Positions 17,801-28,042 of a stretch of DNA of 64,000 bases are shown piece by piece. Numbering within the stretch: the first letter of the stretch is position 1; every line of letters begins with the position of its first letter. The stretch spans positions 186,001 to 250,000 of the forward strand of contig JAPTYK010000001.1 in NCBI GenBank assembly GCA_026913215.1, in the 5' to 3' direction. The notes under the pieces were generated by a model. The model did not search any database, had not been told where the DNA came from, and saw nothing but the letters and a program-made list of their open reading frames with translations. A program made the position numbers and the translations under genes. This DNA comes from Streptomyces diastatochromogenes (GTDB taxonomy: Bacteria > Actinomycetota > Actinomycetes > Streptomycetales > Streptomycetaceae).

Positions 17801-20800
17801 AGCTGGACGACGATCTGGGCCAGCGGGTGGTGGGCGGTGGTGCGGACGGGGTTGAGGTGCTCGACGACCCGGTCGAAGGGGAGTTCCTGGTGCCCGTACG
17901 CGGCGAGGTCGGCGCGCCGGACCCGGTCGAGGAGTTCGGTGAAGGTGGGGTCGCCGGAGGTGTCGGTGCGCAGCACCAGGGTGTTGACGAAGAAGCCGAC
18001 CAGGTCGCCGAGCGTCTCGTCGTCGCGTCCCGCGGTCATGGTGGCGAGGGGGAGGTCGGTGCCCGCGCCGTGCCGGGTGAGGACGGCGGCCAGGGCCGCC
18101 TGGAGGACCATGAGCAGGGTGGCGCCGCCGCTGCGGGCGAGGTGTCGAGGGCCTGGTGGGTGGCGGTGTCGACGGTGACGGGGCGCGTCCGCCGCGGTGG
18201 GTGGCCTCGGCGGGGCGGGGGCGGGCGGAGGGCAGTTCGAGGACGGCGGGGGCGCCCGCGAGGTTGTTCTCCCAGAACTCCAGGTGGGCTTCGGCGGCCG
18301 GGCCGTCGATCAGGTCGCGCTGCCAGAGGGTGTAGTCGGCGTACTGGACGGGCAGCGGCTCCCACCCGGGCGCGCGGCCCTCGGCGCGGGCCGTGTAGGC
18401 GGCGGCGAGGTCGGCGAGGAGGGGTCCGGTGGACCAGCCGTCGGCGGCGATGTGGTGGACGAGCAGGACGAGGACCTGCCCGCCGCCGTCGTCGGGGGTG
18501 AGGAGGGCGGCCCTCAGGGGCGTCTCCTCGGCCAGGTCGAAGACGTGTCCGGCGGCTTCGGCGACGGCGTCCCGGAGCCGCTCGGCGGGCACGGACCGCA
18601 CGTCGAGCGGGGGCCGGACGGCGGCCAGGATGTCCTGGTGGGGTTCGCCGTCGACGGTCCGGTAGCGGGTGCGGAGCACCTCGTGCCGGTCGGAGAGGTC
18701 GGTGAGGGCCTCGGCGAGGGCGCCGGCGTCGAGGGGTTCGACCGGGCGCAGGACGAGGGGATGTTGTAGGAGGCGCTGGGGCCTTCGAGGGTGTCGATGA
18801 ACCACAGCCTGCGCTGGGCGTACGAGAGGGGACGCGGGCGGTCCGGTCCGCGCGCGGGACGGGGCGGGGCGGCCCGGCTCCGGTGCCTCCCGGTGGTGGC
18901 CCGCGCGGCGATGCGGCGGGCGAGGGCGTCGGGGGTGGGGGCGAGGCAGGTCGCGGACCTGGACGTCGGTGCCGAGGCGGGCGCGGATCCGGTTGGCGAG
19001 GCGGACCCGCTCATGGAGTGGCCGCCGATGGTGAAGAAGCCCTCGTGGGGGCCGACCTCGTCGAGGCCGAGGACCTCGGCGAACAGTTCCCGCAGGGTGT
19101 CGGTGTGCGGGCGGGCTGCTCCGTGCCGGAAGGCTCGGGCGTCCCGGCGGCGCGGGCGGCGGTGCGGGCGCGCCGTTCGTCCAGGGCGTGGCGGGTCGCG
19201 GGGTCGACGAGGGCGGTGTCCCTGACCCGGTCCCCGGGCCGCTCGGCGGCGGCGCGCAGGGCGCGCTCAGGGCGGTGAGCAGGACACGGGCGGTGTCCTC
19301 GTCGAGGACGTCGCGCGCGTACTCCAGGCCGACGCGGAGTCCGGCGGGGGCGTCGGCTCCGTCCCGGAGCTCCTCGAAGGCGGCGGTGAGGTCGAACTTG
19401 GTGGTGGCCGGTCCTTCGCCGGCGAAGCGGCCCTCGACGGCGCCGAGGTGGAAGGGGCCGCCGTCGGGGCCCGTGGTCCGCAGGGTCAGCATCACCTGGA
19501 AGAGCGGGTGGACGCCGGGCGTGCGGGGCGGGTTGAGGTGCTCCACGAGGAGGTCGAAGGGGAGCCGCTGGTGGGCGAAGGCGGCGAGGTCGGTGTCCCG
19601 GACCCGGTGCAGCAGGTCGCTGAAGGCGGGGTCGCCGGAGGTGTCGGTGGGCAGCACCAGGGTGTTGACGAAGAAGCCGACGAGCTCGTCGAGGGCCTCG
19701 TCGTCGCGTCCGGCGACAGGGGTGCCGAGGAGGGTGCGCTCGCCGGCTCCGGCCGCCCGCAGGGCGAGCGCGAGCGCGGCCTGCACCACCATGAGCAGGC
19801 TGGCGTCGTGCTCCTCGGCGAGGCGGGCGAGCCGTGCGTGGACGGCGGGTTCGACGGTGGCGGTCACCAGGCCGCCGTCGTGGGCGCGGACGGCGGGCCG
19901 GGGCCGGTCGAGGGGCAGGTCGGTCGCGGCGGCAGTCCCTCCAGGGCGGCGCTCCAGTGGGCGAGGCCGCGGGCCACGACGGATTCGGGGTCGTCGGCGT
20001 CGCCGAGGAGGTCGTTCTGCCAGAGGGTGTAGTCGGCGTACTGGACGGGCAGCGGCTCCCACCCGGGCGCGCGGCCCTCGGCGCGGGCCGCGTAGGCGTG
20101 GGCGAGGTCGTTCATCAGCGGGGCGAGGGACCAGCCGTCGCCCGCGACGTGGTGGAGCAGTACGGCGAGGGTGGCGCCCTCGCCGTCGTCGGGCAGGAAC
20201 AGGGCGACGCGCAGCGGGAGTTCGCGGGACAGGTCGAAGGTCTCGGCGGTGAACCGGGCGACCCGCTCGGCGCGTTCCCCCGCCGGGCACTCGACGGTGC
20301 GCAGCCGTACGGCTCCGGGGGCGAGGACGTGCTGGTACGGCTCGTCCTCGGGGGCGAGGAACACGGTGCGCAGCACCTCGTGCCGTTCGGCGACGTCGGC
20401 CACCGCGGCGGCGAGCGCGGCCCGGTCGGGGGCCGTCGCCAGGTCGAGGACGATCGGCATGTTGTAGGCGGCGGACGGTCCGTCGAACTGGCCGACCAGC
20501 CACAGCCGGCGCTGGGCGTGCGAGAGCGGGATCCGGTCCTCGGCGGGCAGGGGCTCCTCGTCGACGACGGGCAGGCGCGGGTCGGCCGTGCGCAGCGCCT
20601 TGCGGTTGATCTTGCCGGAGCTGGTACGGGGCAGGGCGACGACGATCGAGACGGCGGGCACGGCGGCGGCGGGCATGCGCGCGCGTACCCAGTCGCGCAG
20701 TTCCTCCGCGCCCGTGCCGCCCTCGGTGACCACGAAGGCGACGAGGCGCTTGACGCCGTCGCCGTCCTGCTGGGCGACGACGGAGGCCTCCCGGACCTTC

Positions 20801-22018
20801 GGGTGGCCGGCGAGGACGGAGTCGACGGCGGCGGGGTCGATGCGCTGGCCGCCGATCTTCACCTCGTCGTCGAGGCGGCCGTGGTACAGGATCTGCCGGT
20901 CCTCGCCGATGGTGACGAGGTCGCCGGTGCGGTAGGCGCGTTCGCCGTCGAGCTCGGTGAAGCGGCGGGCGTTCAGTTCGGGCCGGTGGAGGTAGCCGCG
21001 GGTCAGGCCGCCGCCGAGCAGCCACAGTTCGCCGTCGACGACGGCGGCGCGGACGCCGGGCAGCGGCCGGCCGATGGGGATGGGTCCGGCGTCGTGGCGG
21101 CTGAGGTCGGCCATGGTGGCGACGACGGTGGTCTCGGTCGGCCCGTACCCGTTGAGGAGACGGATACGGTCCCCACGAGGGACCGCCACTGGGCGACGCG
21201 CTCGGGCAGGGCGGCCTCACCGTAGATCATCACGGTGCGCAGGCCCTCGGGGAGGCCTACGGAGCCGGTGGTGAGGACGTAGACGAGCTCGTGCCAGTAG
21301 GCGGCGGGCAGGTCGAGGTAGGTGACGCCGTGCCGGGCGCAGCCCGCGAGGAGTTCGGACACGTCGAGCATGTCGTCGGTGCGCAGGACGAGGTGCCTCC
21401 GGCGCCGAGGGTCGTGAAGATCTCCTGGATGCTGGCGTCGAAGTGCAGCGGGCTGAACTGCAGGACGGCGTCGTCGGATCCGATGCCGTACGCCGGGGTG
21501 GCCCCCGCGATGAAGTGGGCCAGGGAGTCGTGGGCGACGACCACGCCGTTGGGGGTGCCGGTGGAGCCGGAGGTGTAGATGACGTAGGCCGCGCCCTCTC
21601 CGGCGCCGGGGCCGCCGAGCACGAGCTCGCCGTGCCGGGCGACCTCGGCGGGGGCCGGGGCCAGCTCTCCGCAGGCGTCCTTCAGGATCGCCTCGTTGCG
21701 GGCGTCAGGGGCCTGGACGTCGAGCGGCAGGTAGGCGGCGCCGGTGGCCAGGACCGCGAGCAGGCCGACGATCGCGTCGATGCCGCGGGGCCGGTGGAGC
21801 GCGACGAGCGGCCGGGTCCCGCACCCTGGGCGGTCAGCTCCGCGCCCGGTCCCGTACGGCCGCGGCGAGCTCGCCGTAGGTCAGCCGGGCGTCCGCGTGG
21901 ACCAGGGCGGTGGCGTCGGGGCGGGTGCGCGTCTGATGGGCGATCAGGTCGAGCACGGGCGGCGCGGGGGCGGAGAGGGTCCGCCGTCGAGCAGGTCTTC
22001 CGTTCTGCTGGGGGGCAT
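14872..22018 (-). CDS. NRPS-D: A-C-T-C-A-T-TE terminating synthetase
   Basis: A 7.1-kb gene with many frame changes. Domains in order: an A domain (about 21960-20590) with [23 protein letters not shown] and a terminal GKINRKAL; then, with no T domain, a C domain (HHVAGDGW, about 20540-19200); T (GGHSM, about 19050); C (HHIAADGW, about 18840-17560); A ([23 protein letters not shown], about 17480-15930); T ([11 protein letters not shown], about 15790); and a C-terminal thioesterase with GWSYGG that would release the product. No epimerisation domains are seen. Specificity residues read by alignment to GrsA-Phe are D-A-Q-D-M-Y-G-V-V for the first A domain and D-A-F-Y-W-G-S-F-A for the second. I do not recognise a substrate for either. 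The start at 22018 has GGAGGAAC in front. MbtH follows with overlap. Confidence 0.85.
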
Positions 22019-22282
22019 GCTGAGTTCCTCCGGTAAAGGGCCGAGAGACCGGGGCGAACGGTTCCTCTCGCCTCCGTGCCTCCACGCTATGCGCGGGGGG
22101 CTGCCGGGCTGGGCAGTCGGTCCGGCAGCTGCGAGCGGCAGAAGCCGCACCACGAGCTGCCGGTACGCGCCTGCGGCTCGCCCGCTTGTGCCCGGGGCCT
22201 GCTGGGCGGTGCCCCACCGTGTGGGCCTGCCGCCCGCTGGGCGGTGCCGGCTTCGTCACCCGCCCGTGTGGGCAATCGTCCT

Positions 22283-22333
22283 GCTGGGCAAGGGGGTCCC
22301 CCCCTGCTCGAGCGGAGCCGAGAGCTTGGGGGA
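22283..22333. repeat. dispersed Streptomyces-type intergenic palindrome
   Basis: An imperfect palindromic element built from GGGGGTCCCCCC followed by a CTCGAGC/GAGAGCTTGGGGGA half. Elements of this form occur in many copies between genes in Streptomyces genomes. Its role is unknown; it may act as a transcript 3' end. Confidence 0.55.
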
Positions 22334-22381
22334 GGGTGGGCACACGGGACGGCGCCCTTAGCGGCGCCTCCGCGTCACGCG

Positions 22382-22429
22382 CCTGGACCCGCACCCCATG
22401 TGCGCCGTGCACGGGGGTGCGGGTCCAGG
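22382..22429 (-). terminator. strong hairpin downstream of NRPS-C
   Basis: A perfect 16-base inverted repeat with arms 22382-22397 and 22414-22429 and a 16-base loop that is itself partly self-complementary. It lies about 95 bases beyond the NRPS-C stop (22523). It would be expected to end or attenuate transcription before NRPS-D. Confidence 0.65.
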
Positions 22430-22477
22430 ATCGGAAGCCTCTGGCGCCGGCAAGGGCGCCGTTCCGTTGTGCCCACC

Positions 22478-22497
22478 CGTTCCGCCCCAGCGGAACG
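22478..22497. repeat. short perfect palindrome
   Basis: An 8-base inverted repeat with arms CGTTCCGC and GCGGAACG around a 4-base loop, 26 bases after the NRPS-C stop. It could be part of the terminator region or a protein-binding site. Confidence 0.4.
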
Positions 22498-22522
22498 ATT
22501 GCCCACAACGGGGGCTGGGGGC

Positions 22523-25500
22523 TCAGACGGGGCGGCGGGATCCTGCTGTCGTGCGGCGGCGGAGGGTCGGGGCAGGGGTGGGGGCGGGGGCGGGTGTGTG
22601 GGGTGTGGCCAGGCGGTGGGCCAGGGATGCCGCCGTGGGGTTGCGGAAGACGTCGCGCAGGGTGAGGTCTTGGCCGAATTCGGTGCGGATGCGGTTGAGG
22701 AGACGGACCGCGAGCAGGGAGTGGCCGCCGGACTTGAAGAAGTTGTCGTCGCGGGTGAGGGGGCGGCCGCCGAGGACGTCGCGGAAGACGGCGAGGAGCT
22801 GGGCCTCACGGGCGTCCGGGCCCGGTGTCTCGTGCTCGGGGGCGGCGTCGGGGTGGGTGCCGGGGGCGGGGAGCGCGGGTACGACGAGGACGCGGGCGGG
22901 GCGAGGTACTCGGGAGGCGCTCGGCGGCCCAGTCGCGCAGGGCCGTCTCGTCGGCGTCGCCGGTGACGTACGCGTACAGCCGGTCGTCGCGGACGGCCAC
23001 GGCCGCTCCCGTCACGGCCGGGTGCCGGCCGAGCACGTCCTCGACGTGGCCGGGCTCCACGGGGTAGCCGCCCGCGGTGAGCGTGGCCACGGGCCGCAGG
23101 GCCCCGTCGGCCGAGGCGAAGGCCCTGCGGCCGGTGGCGCGCAGGCCGCCGCCCGGGGTCCGTTCGTGCACCTCGCCGGGCACCCGTACCGGCGCGGGGC
23201 GCCCCGCTCGTCCAGGACGACGTCCCGGCCTGCGGGGCCGCCGGGCCGTACGGCAGGGCGGAGAGCGCGGTGGCGGGGTCGGCGGCGAAGGCGTCCAGCG
23301 TCTCGGTCAGACGCCGGGCCAGGAGCGCGGCGGTCTCCGCGTCGTACAGCGCAGTCGCGTACTCCAGGGCGCCCCGCAGACCGGCCGGAGCGCCGTCCGC
23401 GTCGGCCAGTTCGGTGAGCGCGAAGGTGAGGTCGGACTTGGCGCCCACCGCGCTGAACGCGACCGGTTCGCCGTCGAGGACGGACGGGGCCCCGGTCCCG
23501 TTCGCCGCCGCGTGGACCTGGAGCATCACCTGGACGAGCGGGGCGTGCGCGGCGGAGCGGTGCGGGCTGAGGTGTTCGACGAGCCGGTCGAAGGGGAGGT
23601 CCTGGTGGCTGTAGGCGGCGAGGCCGGACGCGCGGACCCGGCGGACCAGTTCGGTGAGGTCGGGGTCGCCGGAGGTGTCGGTGCGCAGCACCAGGGTGTT
23701 GACGAAGAAGCCGACCAGCGGGTGCAGGGCGTCGTCGGCGCGGCCCGCGACGGTGGTGCCGATCGCGAGGTCGGTGCCCGCGCCGTGCCGGGTGAGGAGG
23801 GCCGCGAGGGCGGCCTGCACGACCATGAAGAGGGTGGCGCCGCCGCTCCGGGCGACGCGCAGCAGGGCCCGGTGGGTGGCGGCGCTCACCTCGAAGGCGG
23901 TGAGGGCTCCGGCGCCGTCGGTCTCGGCGGGGCGCGGCCGGTCGGTGGGCAGGGCGAGGCGGGGCAGCCCGTCGAGGGCCTCGCGCCAGTGGGCCAGCTG
24001 TTCGCCCGCGACGCCGTGTTCGCCGTCGAGGAGCTCGTGCTGCCAGAGGGTGTAGTCGGTGTACTGGACGGGCAGCGGCTCCACTCGGGCGCGCGGCCCT
24101 CGGCGCGGGCCCGGTAGGCGGTGTCGAGGTCGGCGAGCAGGCAGCCCGTCGACCAGCCGTCGCCGGCGATGTGGTGGACGAGGAGCACCAGGGTCTGGCC
24201 GCCGTCGCCGTCCGTCACGAGCGAGGCCCGGAAGGGGATCTCGGCGGCCAGGTCGAAGACGTGGCCGGCGGCCGCGTCGACGGCGGCGCGCAGTGCGTCC
24301 GGGCCGTCGGCCCCGATCTCCTGGAGCACGGGGGTCGCACCGGCGATCACCCGCTGGTACGGCTCGCCGTCCGCCGTCGGGTAGACGGTGCGCAGCACCT
24401 CGTGGCGGTCGGCGACGTCAGCGAGGGCGGCGGCGAGGGTGGCCGGGTCGACGGGGCGGCGCAGCCGGGTCACCACAGGGATGTTGTAGGTGGCGCTGGG
24501 GCCTTCGAGCGGCCCAGGAACCAGAGCCGGAGCTGGGCCGCCGACAGCGGGACGCGTGCGGGCCGCAGCGCCTCGGGGACGGGCCGCAGCGGGGGCGGGC
24601 CGGGCCGTCGCCCCGCTCGTCGAGGCGACGGAGCAGCCGGCGGGGCGTGGGGGCGAGGAAGACGTCGCGGATCGAGGCCTGGAGGCCGAGGGTTCCCCGG
24701 ATGCGGTTGGTGAGCTTGCCGGCGAGCAGGGAGTGCCCGCCGAGCTTGAAGAAGTTGTCGCCGGGCAGCACCTCGTCCCGGTCGAGGATCTCGGCGAACA
24801 GGCGCGGAGGATCTCCTCGCGGGGGTCGGCCGCGGGGCCCGCCGCGGAATCCGTTCCCGTGCCCGTCCTTCGCCGGACGCCTTCCGTTCGGCGAGGGCGC
24901 GGGCGAGGGTGTCGTGCCGGCGGTCGAGTCCCCGGCGCTCTTCGTCGGTGAGCAGGGCGATCCCGCTCAGCGGCGTGTCGCCGGACTGCTCGGCGAGGGT
25001 CGTCAGGGCGCGCTGGAACAGCGCGAGCAGGATCCGCGCGGTGTCCTCGTCGTACAGGTCGGTGGCGTACTGGAGTCCGAGGAGCACTCCCCGGGTTCGC
25101 CGCCGGCGTCGTGGGTCTCGGCGCAGTGGAAGGCGAGGTCGAACTTGGCTCCGGCGAGGTCGGCCCCGTCCGCCGTGCCGGTGATGCCGCCGAGGCCGAC
25201 GGACGTGTCCTGGGCGGTCTGCGCGCTGACCATCACCTGGAAGAAGGGGTGCCGGCCGAGGAGCGTTCGGGGTTGAGGTCCTCGACCAGGAGGTCGAAGG
25301 GCAGGTCGTCGTGGGCGAAGGCCGCCAGGTCGCCGTCCCGTACGCGCCGCACCAGTTCGGCGAGGGTGGGGTCGCCCGACAGGTCGGTGCGCAGGGCCAG
25401 GGTGTTCACGAAGAACCCGACGAGGTCGTGCAGGTCCTCCTCGGGCGGCCCGCCACCGCCGTGCCCACGACGATGTCCTCGCCCGCGCCCGCCGCCCGCA

Positions 25501-28042
25501 GGGCGAGGAGAGCGCGGCCCGGACGACCATGAAGAAGGTGACCCGGCCGTTGCGGGCGACGCCGGCGAGCGCCTTGTGGACCAGGGCGTCCAGCTCGGCC
25601 GTGACCACCGCGCCCCGGTGGCTGGGTTCGGTGGGCCGGGGCCGGTCGGCGGGCAGCCGCGTCTCGGCGGGGATCCCGTCCAGGGCTGTGCGCCAGTAGC
25701 CCAACTGGTCCTCGCGGATGCCGTGTTCGCCGTCGAGGAGCTCGCGCTGCCAGAGGGCGTAGTCGGTGTACTGGACGGGCAGCGGCTCCCATTCGGGGGC
25801 CCGGCCCTCGGCGCGGGCCCGGTAGGCGCTGTCGAGGTCGGCGAGCAGGGAGCCCACCGACCAGCCGTCCGTGGCGATGTGGTGCACCGACAGGACGAGG
25901 ACCGCCGTACCGTCGCCGGGCACCGCGAACATCCGGACGCGGAGGGGCAGTTCGCGCGTCACGTCCAGCGGGATCCGGGCGAAGTCGGTCGCCCGCGCCC
26001 GCGCTTCCTCGCGGGTGGCGCACTCCTCGACCTCGACCCGCAGCTCCGGAGCCTCCAGGACGTGCCGGTACGGCTCCCCGTCCCGTACCGGGTACATCGT
26101 CCGCAGCACTTCGTGACGGTCCATCACGTCCCGTACGGCCGCCTCCAGGACGGTCGCGTCGGGGCGGGCTTCGAGCTGGAGCACCATGGGCGCGTTGTAC
26201 GCCGGGGAGGAACCTTCGAGACGGTTGAGGAACCACAGTCGGCGCTGGGCGTACGAGAGGGGGACGGGGTCGGGGCGGTGCTCGTCCGGTACCGGGCGGA
26301 GGGCCGGGCGGCGGGGCCGTCGCCCCGCTCGTCGAGGCGGCGGAGGAGCTGCCGGGGGTCGGGGCGAGGAAGACGTCGCGGATCGCGGCCTGGAGGCCGA
26401 GGGCGCCCCGGATGCGGTTGGTGAGCTTGCCGGCGAGCAGGGAGTGGCCGCCGAGCTTGAAGAAGTTGTCGCCGGGGCGTACGTCGGCCCGGTCCAGGAT
26501 CTCCGCGAACAGGCCGGTCAGGATCTCCTCGCGGGGTCCGCGACGGAGCGGGACCCGGTCCGCTCCCGCCGGTGCGCGGCGCGGGTCCGGGCCGCCTCGG
26601 CGAGGGCCCGGTGGCGGCGGTCGAGGCCGTCGCGCTCGTCGTCCGCGAGGAGCCGGATCCGGCTGAGGGGGTGCCGTCCGGCTGCTCGGCGAGCGCGGTC
26701 AGGGCCCGCCGGAACAGCGCGAGGAGGAGCCGCGCGGTGTCCTCGTCGTACAGGTCGGTGGCGTACTGCAGCCCGAGGAGCACCCCGTCGGGCTCGCCGC
26801 CGGCGCCGTGGGTCTCGGCGCAGTGGAAGCTCAGGTCGAACTTGGCGGTGGCCAGGTCGGCGTCGTCGAGGACGGCGGGGACGGTCCCGAGGCGGACGGT
26901 CCCGTCCTGCTGCCGGGTCTGCGCGCTCAGCATGACCTGGAAGAACGGGTGGCGGCCGAAGGAGCGTTCGGGGTTGAGGTCCTCGACCAGGAGGTCGAAG
27001 GGCAGGTCCTCGTGGGCGAACGCGGCGAGGTCCGTCTCCCGGACGCGGTCCACGAGCGCGCCGAGGCCGGGGTCGCCCGACAGGTCGGTGCGCAGGGCCA
27101 GGGTGTTCACGAAGAACCCGACGAGGTCGTGCAGGTCCTCCTCGGGCGGCCCGCCACCGGCGTGCCGATCACGATGTCCTCGCCCGCGCCCGCCGCCCGC
27201 AGGGCGAGCGCCAGGGCGGCGCGGGCCGCCATGAAGAACGTGCCGCGCCGGGCGCGCGCGACGGCGGCGAGGGCCCGGTGGGTTCCGGCGTCGAGCTCCG
27301 CCGAGACCAGCGCGCCCCGGTGGCCGGGCTCGGTGGGCCGGGGCCGGTCGGCCGGCAGCCGCGTCTCGGCGGGGATGCCGTCCAGGGCCTTCCGCCAGTG
27401 GGCGAGCTGCTCGTGCGCGGTGCTGTCGGGGTCCTCGGGGTCCCCGAGCATGTCCCGCTGCCACAGCGCGTAGTCCGCGTACTGGACGGGCAGCGGTTCC
27501 CAGCCGGGGGCGCGGCCCTCGGCGCGGGCCCGGTAGGCCGTGTCGAGGTCGGCGAGCAGGCAGCCCACCGACCAGCCGTCCGTGGCGATGTGGTGCACGA
27601 GGAGCACCAGGACGGCCGTCCCGTCCGCCACCTCGAACAGCCTTGCCCGGAAGGGGAGTTCGCGCGTGATGTCCACGGGGATCCGGGCGAACTCCGTCAC
27701 CCGGGCCTCCACGTCCCCGCCCGCGGCGCACTCCTCCGTCTCGACGCGCACGTCGGCGTCGTCGAGGATCTTCTGGTACGGCTCCTCGTCCCGGGCCGGG
27801 TACACGGTGCGGAGCACCTCGTGGCGCTCCACCACGTCCCGCACCGCCGCTTCCAGCGCCGCCGGGTCGGGCATCGATCCCAGCCGGAGCACCACGGGCG
27901 CGTTGTAGGCCGAGGAGGAACCCTCGAGCCGGTTCAGGAACCACAGTCGGCGCTGGGCGTAGGACAGGGGATCACGGTTGCTGCTCCTCGGGAGTGGCGG
28001 GGGCGGGCGGGTGGGGCGGCGACGGGGACGGTGGTCAGGCAT
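22523..28042 (-). CDS. NRPS-C: C-T-C-T-C-(partial A)-T synthetase lacking complete A domains
   Basis: A 5.5-kb gene with about eight frame changes. Domains in order: C ([27 protein letters not shown], about 27970-26650), T (FFKLGGHSLLAGKLTN, about 26450), C (HHIATDGW, about 26280-24960), T (about 24740), C (HHIAGDGW, about 24530-23250), a remnant matching only the C-terminal subdomain of an A domain (GGYPVEPGHVEDVLGRHPAV, about 23180-22870), and T (FFKSGGHSLLAVRLLN, about 22730). In the first two modules C passes to T with no room for an A domain, so their carrier domains must be loaded in trans. The two C-T modules are close copies of each other. The ATG at 28042 overlaps the end of NRPS-B by 8 bases, indicating coupled translation. 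All C domains look like the L-to-L type. Confidence 0.85.

Larger units (their letters stand above)
22019..22522. other. repeat-rich spacer splitting NRPS-C and NRPS-D
   Basis: About 500 bases between two NRPS genes of the same direction, with no credible gene. It holds three kinds of hairpin-forming repeat (annotated separately at 22283-22333, 22382-22429 and 22478-22497) and several copies of a CTGGGC / TGTGGGC word. In an operon whose other junctions are overlapping or short, this is unusual and looks like a recombination scar or an insertion of dispersed intergenic repeats. The NRPS-D ribosome-binding site is at its left edge. Confidence 0.6.
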
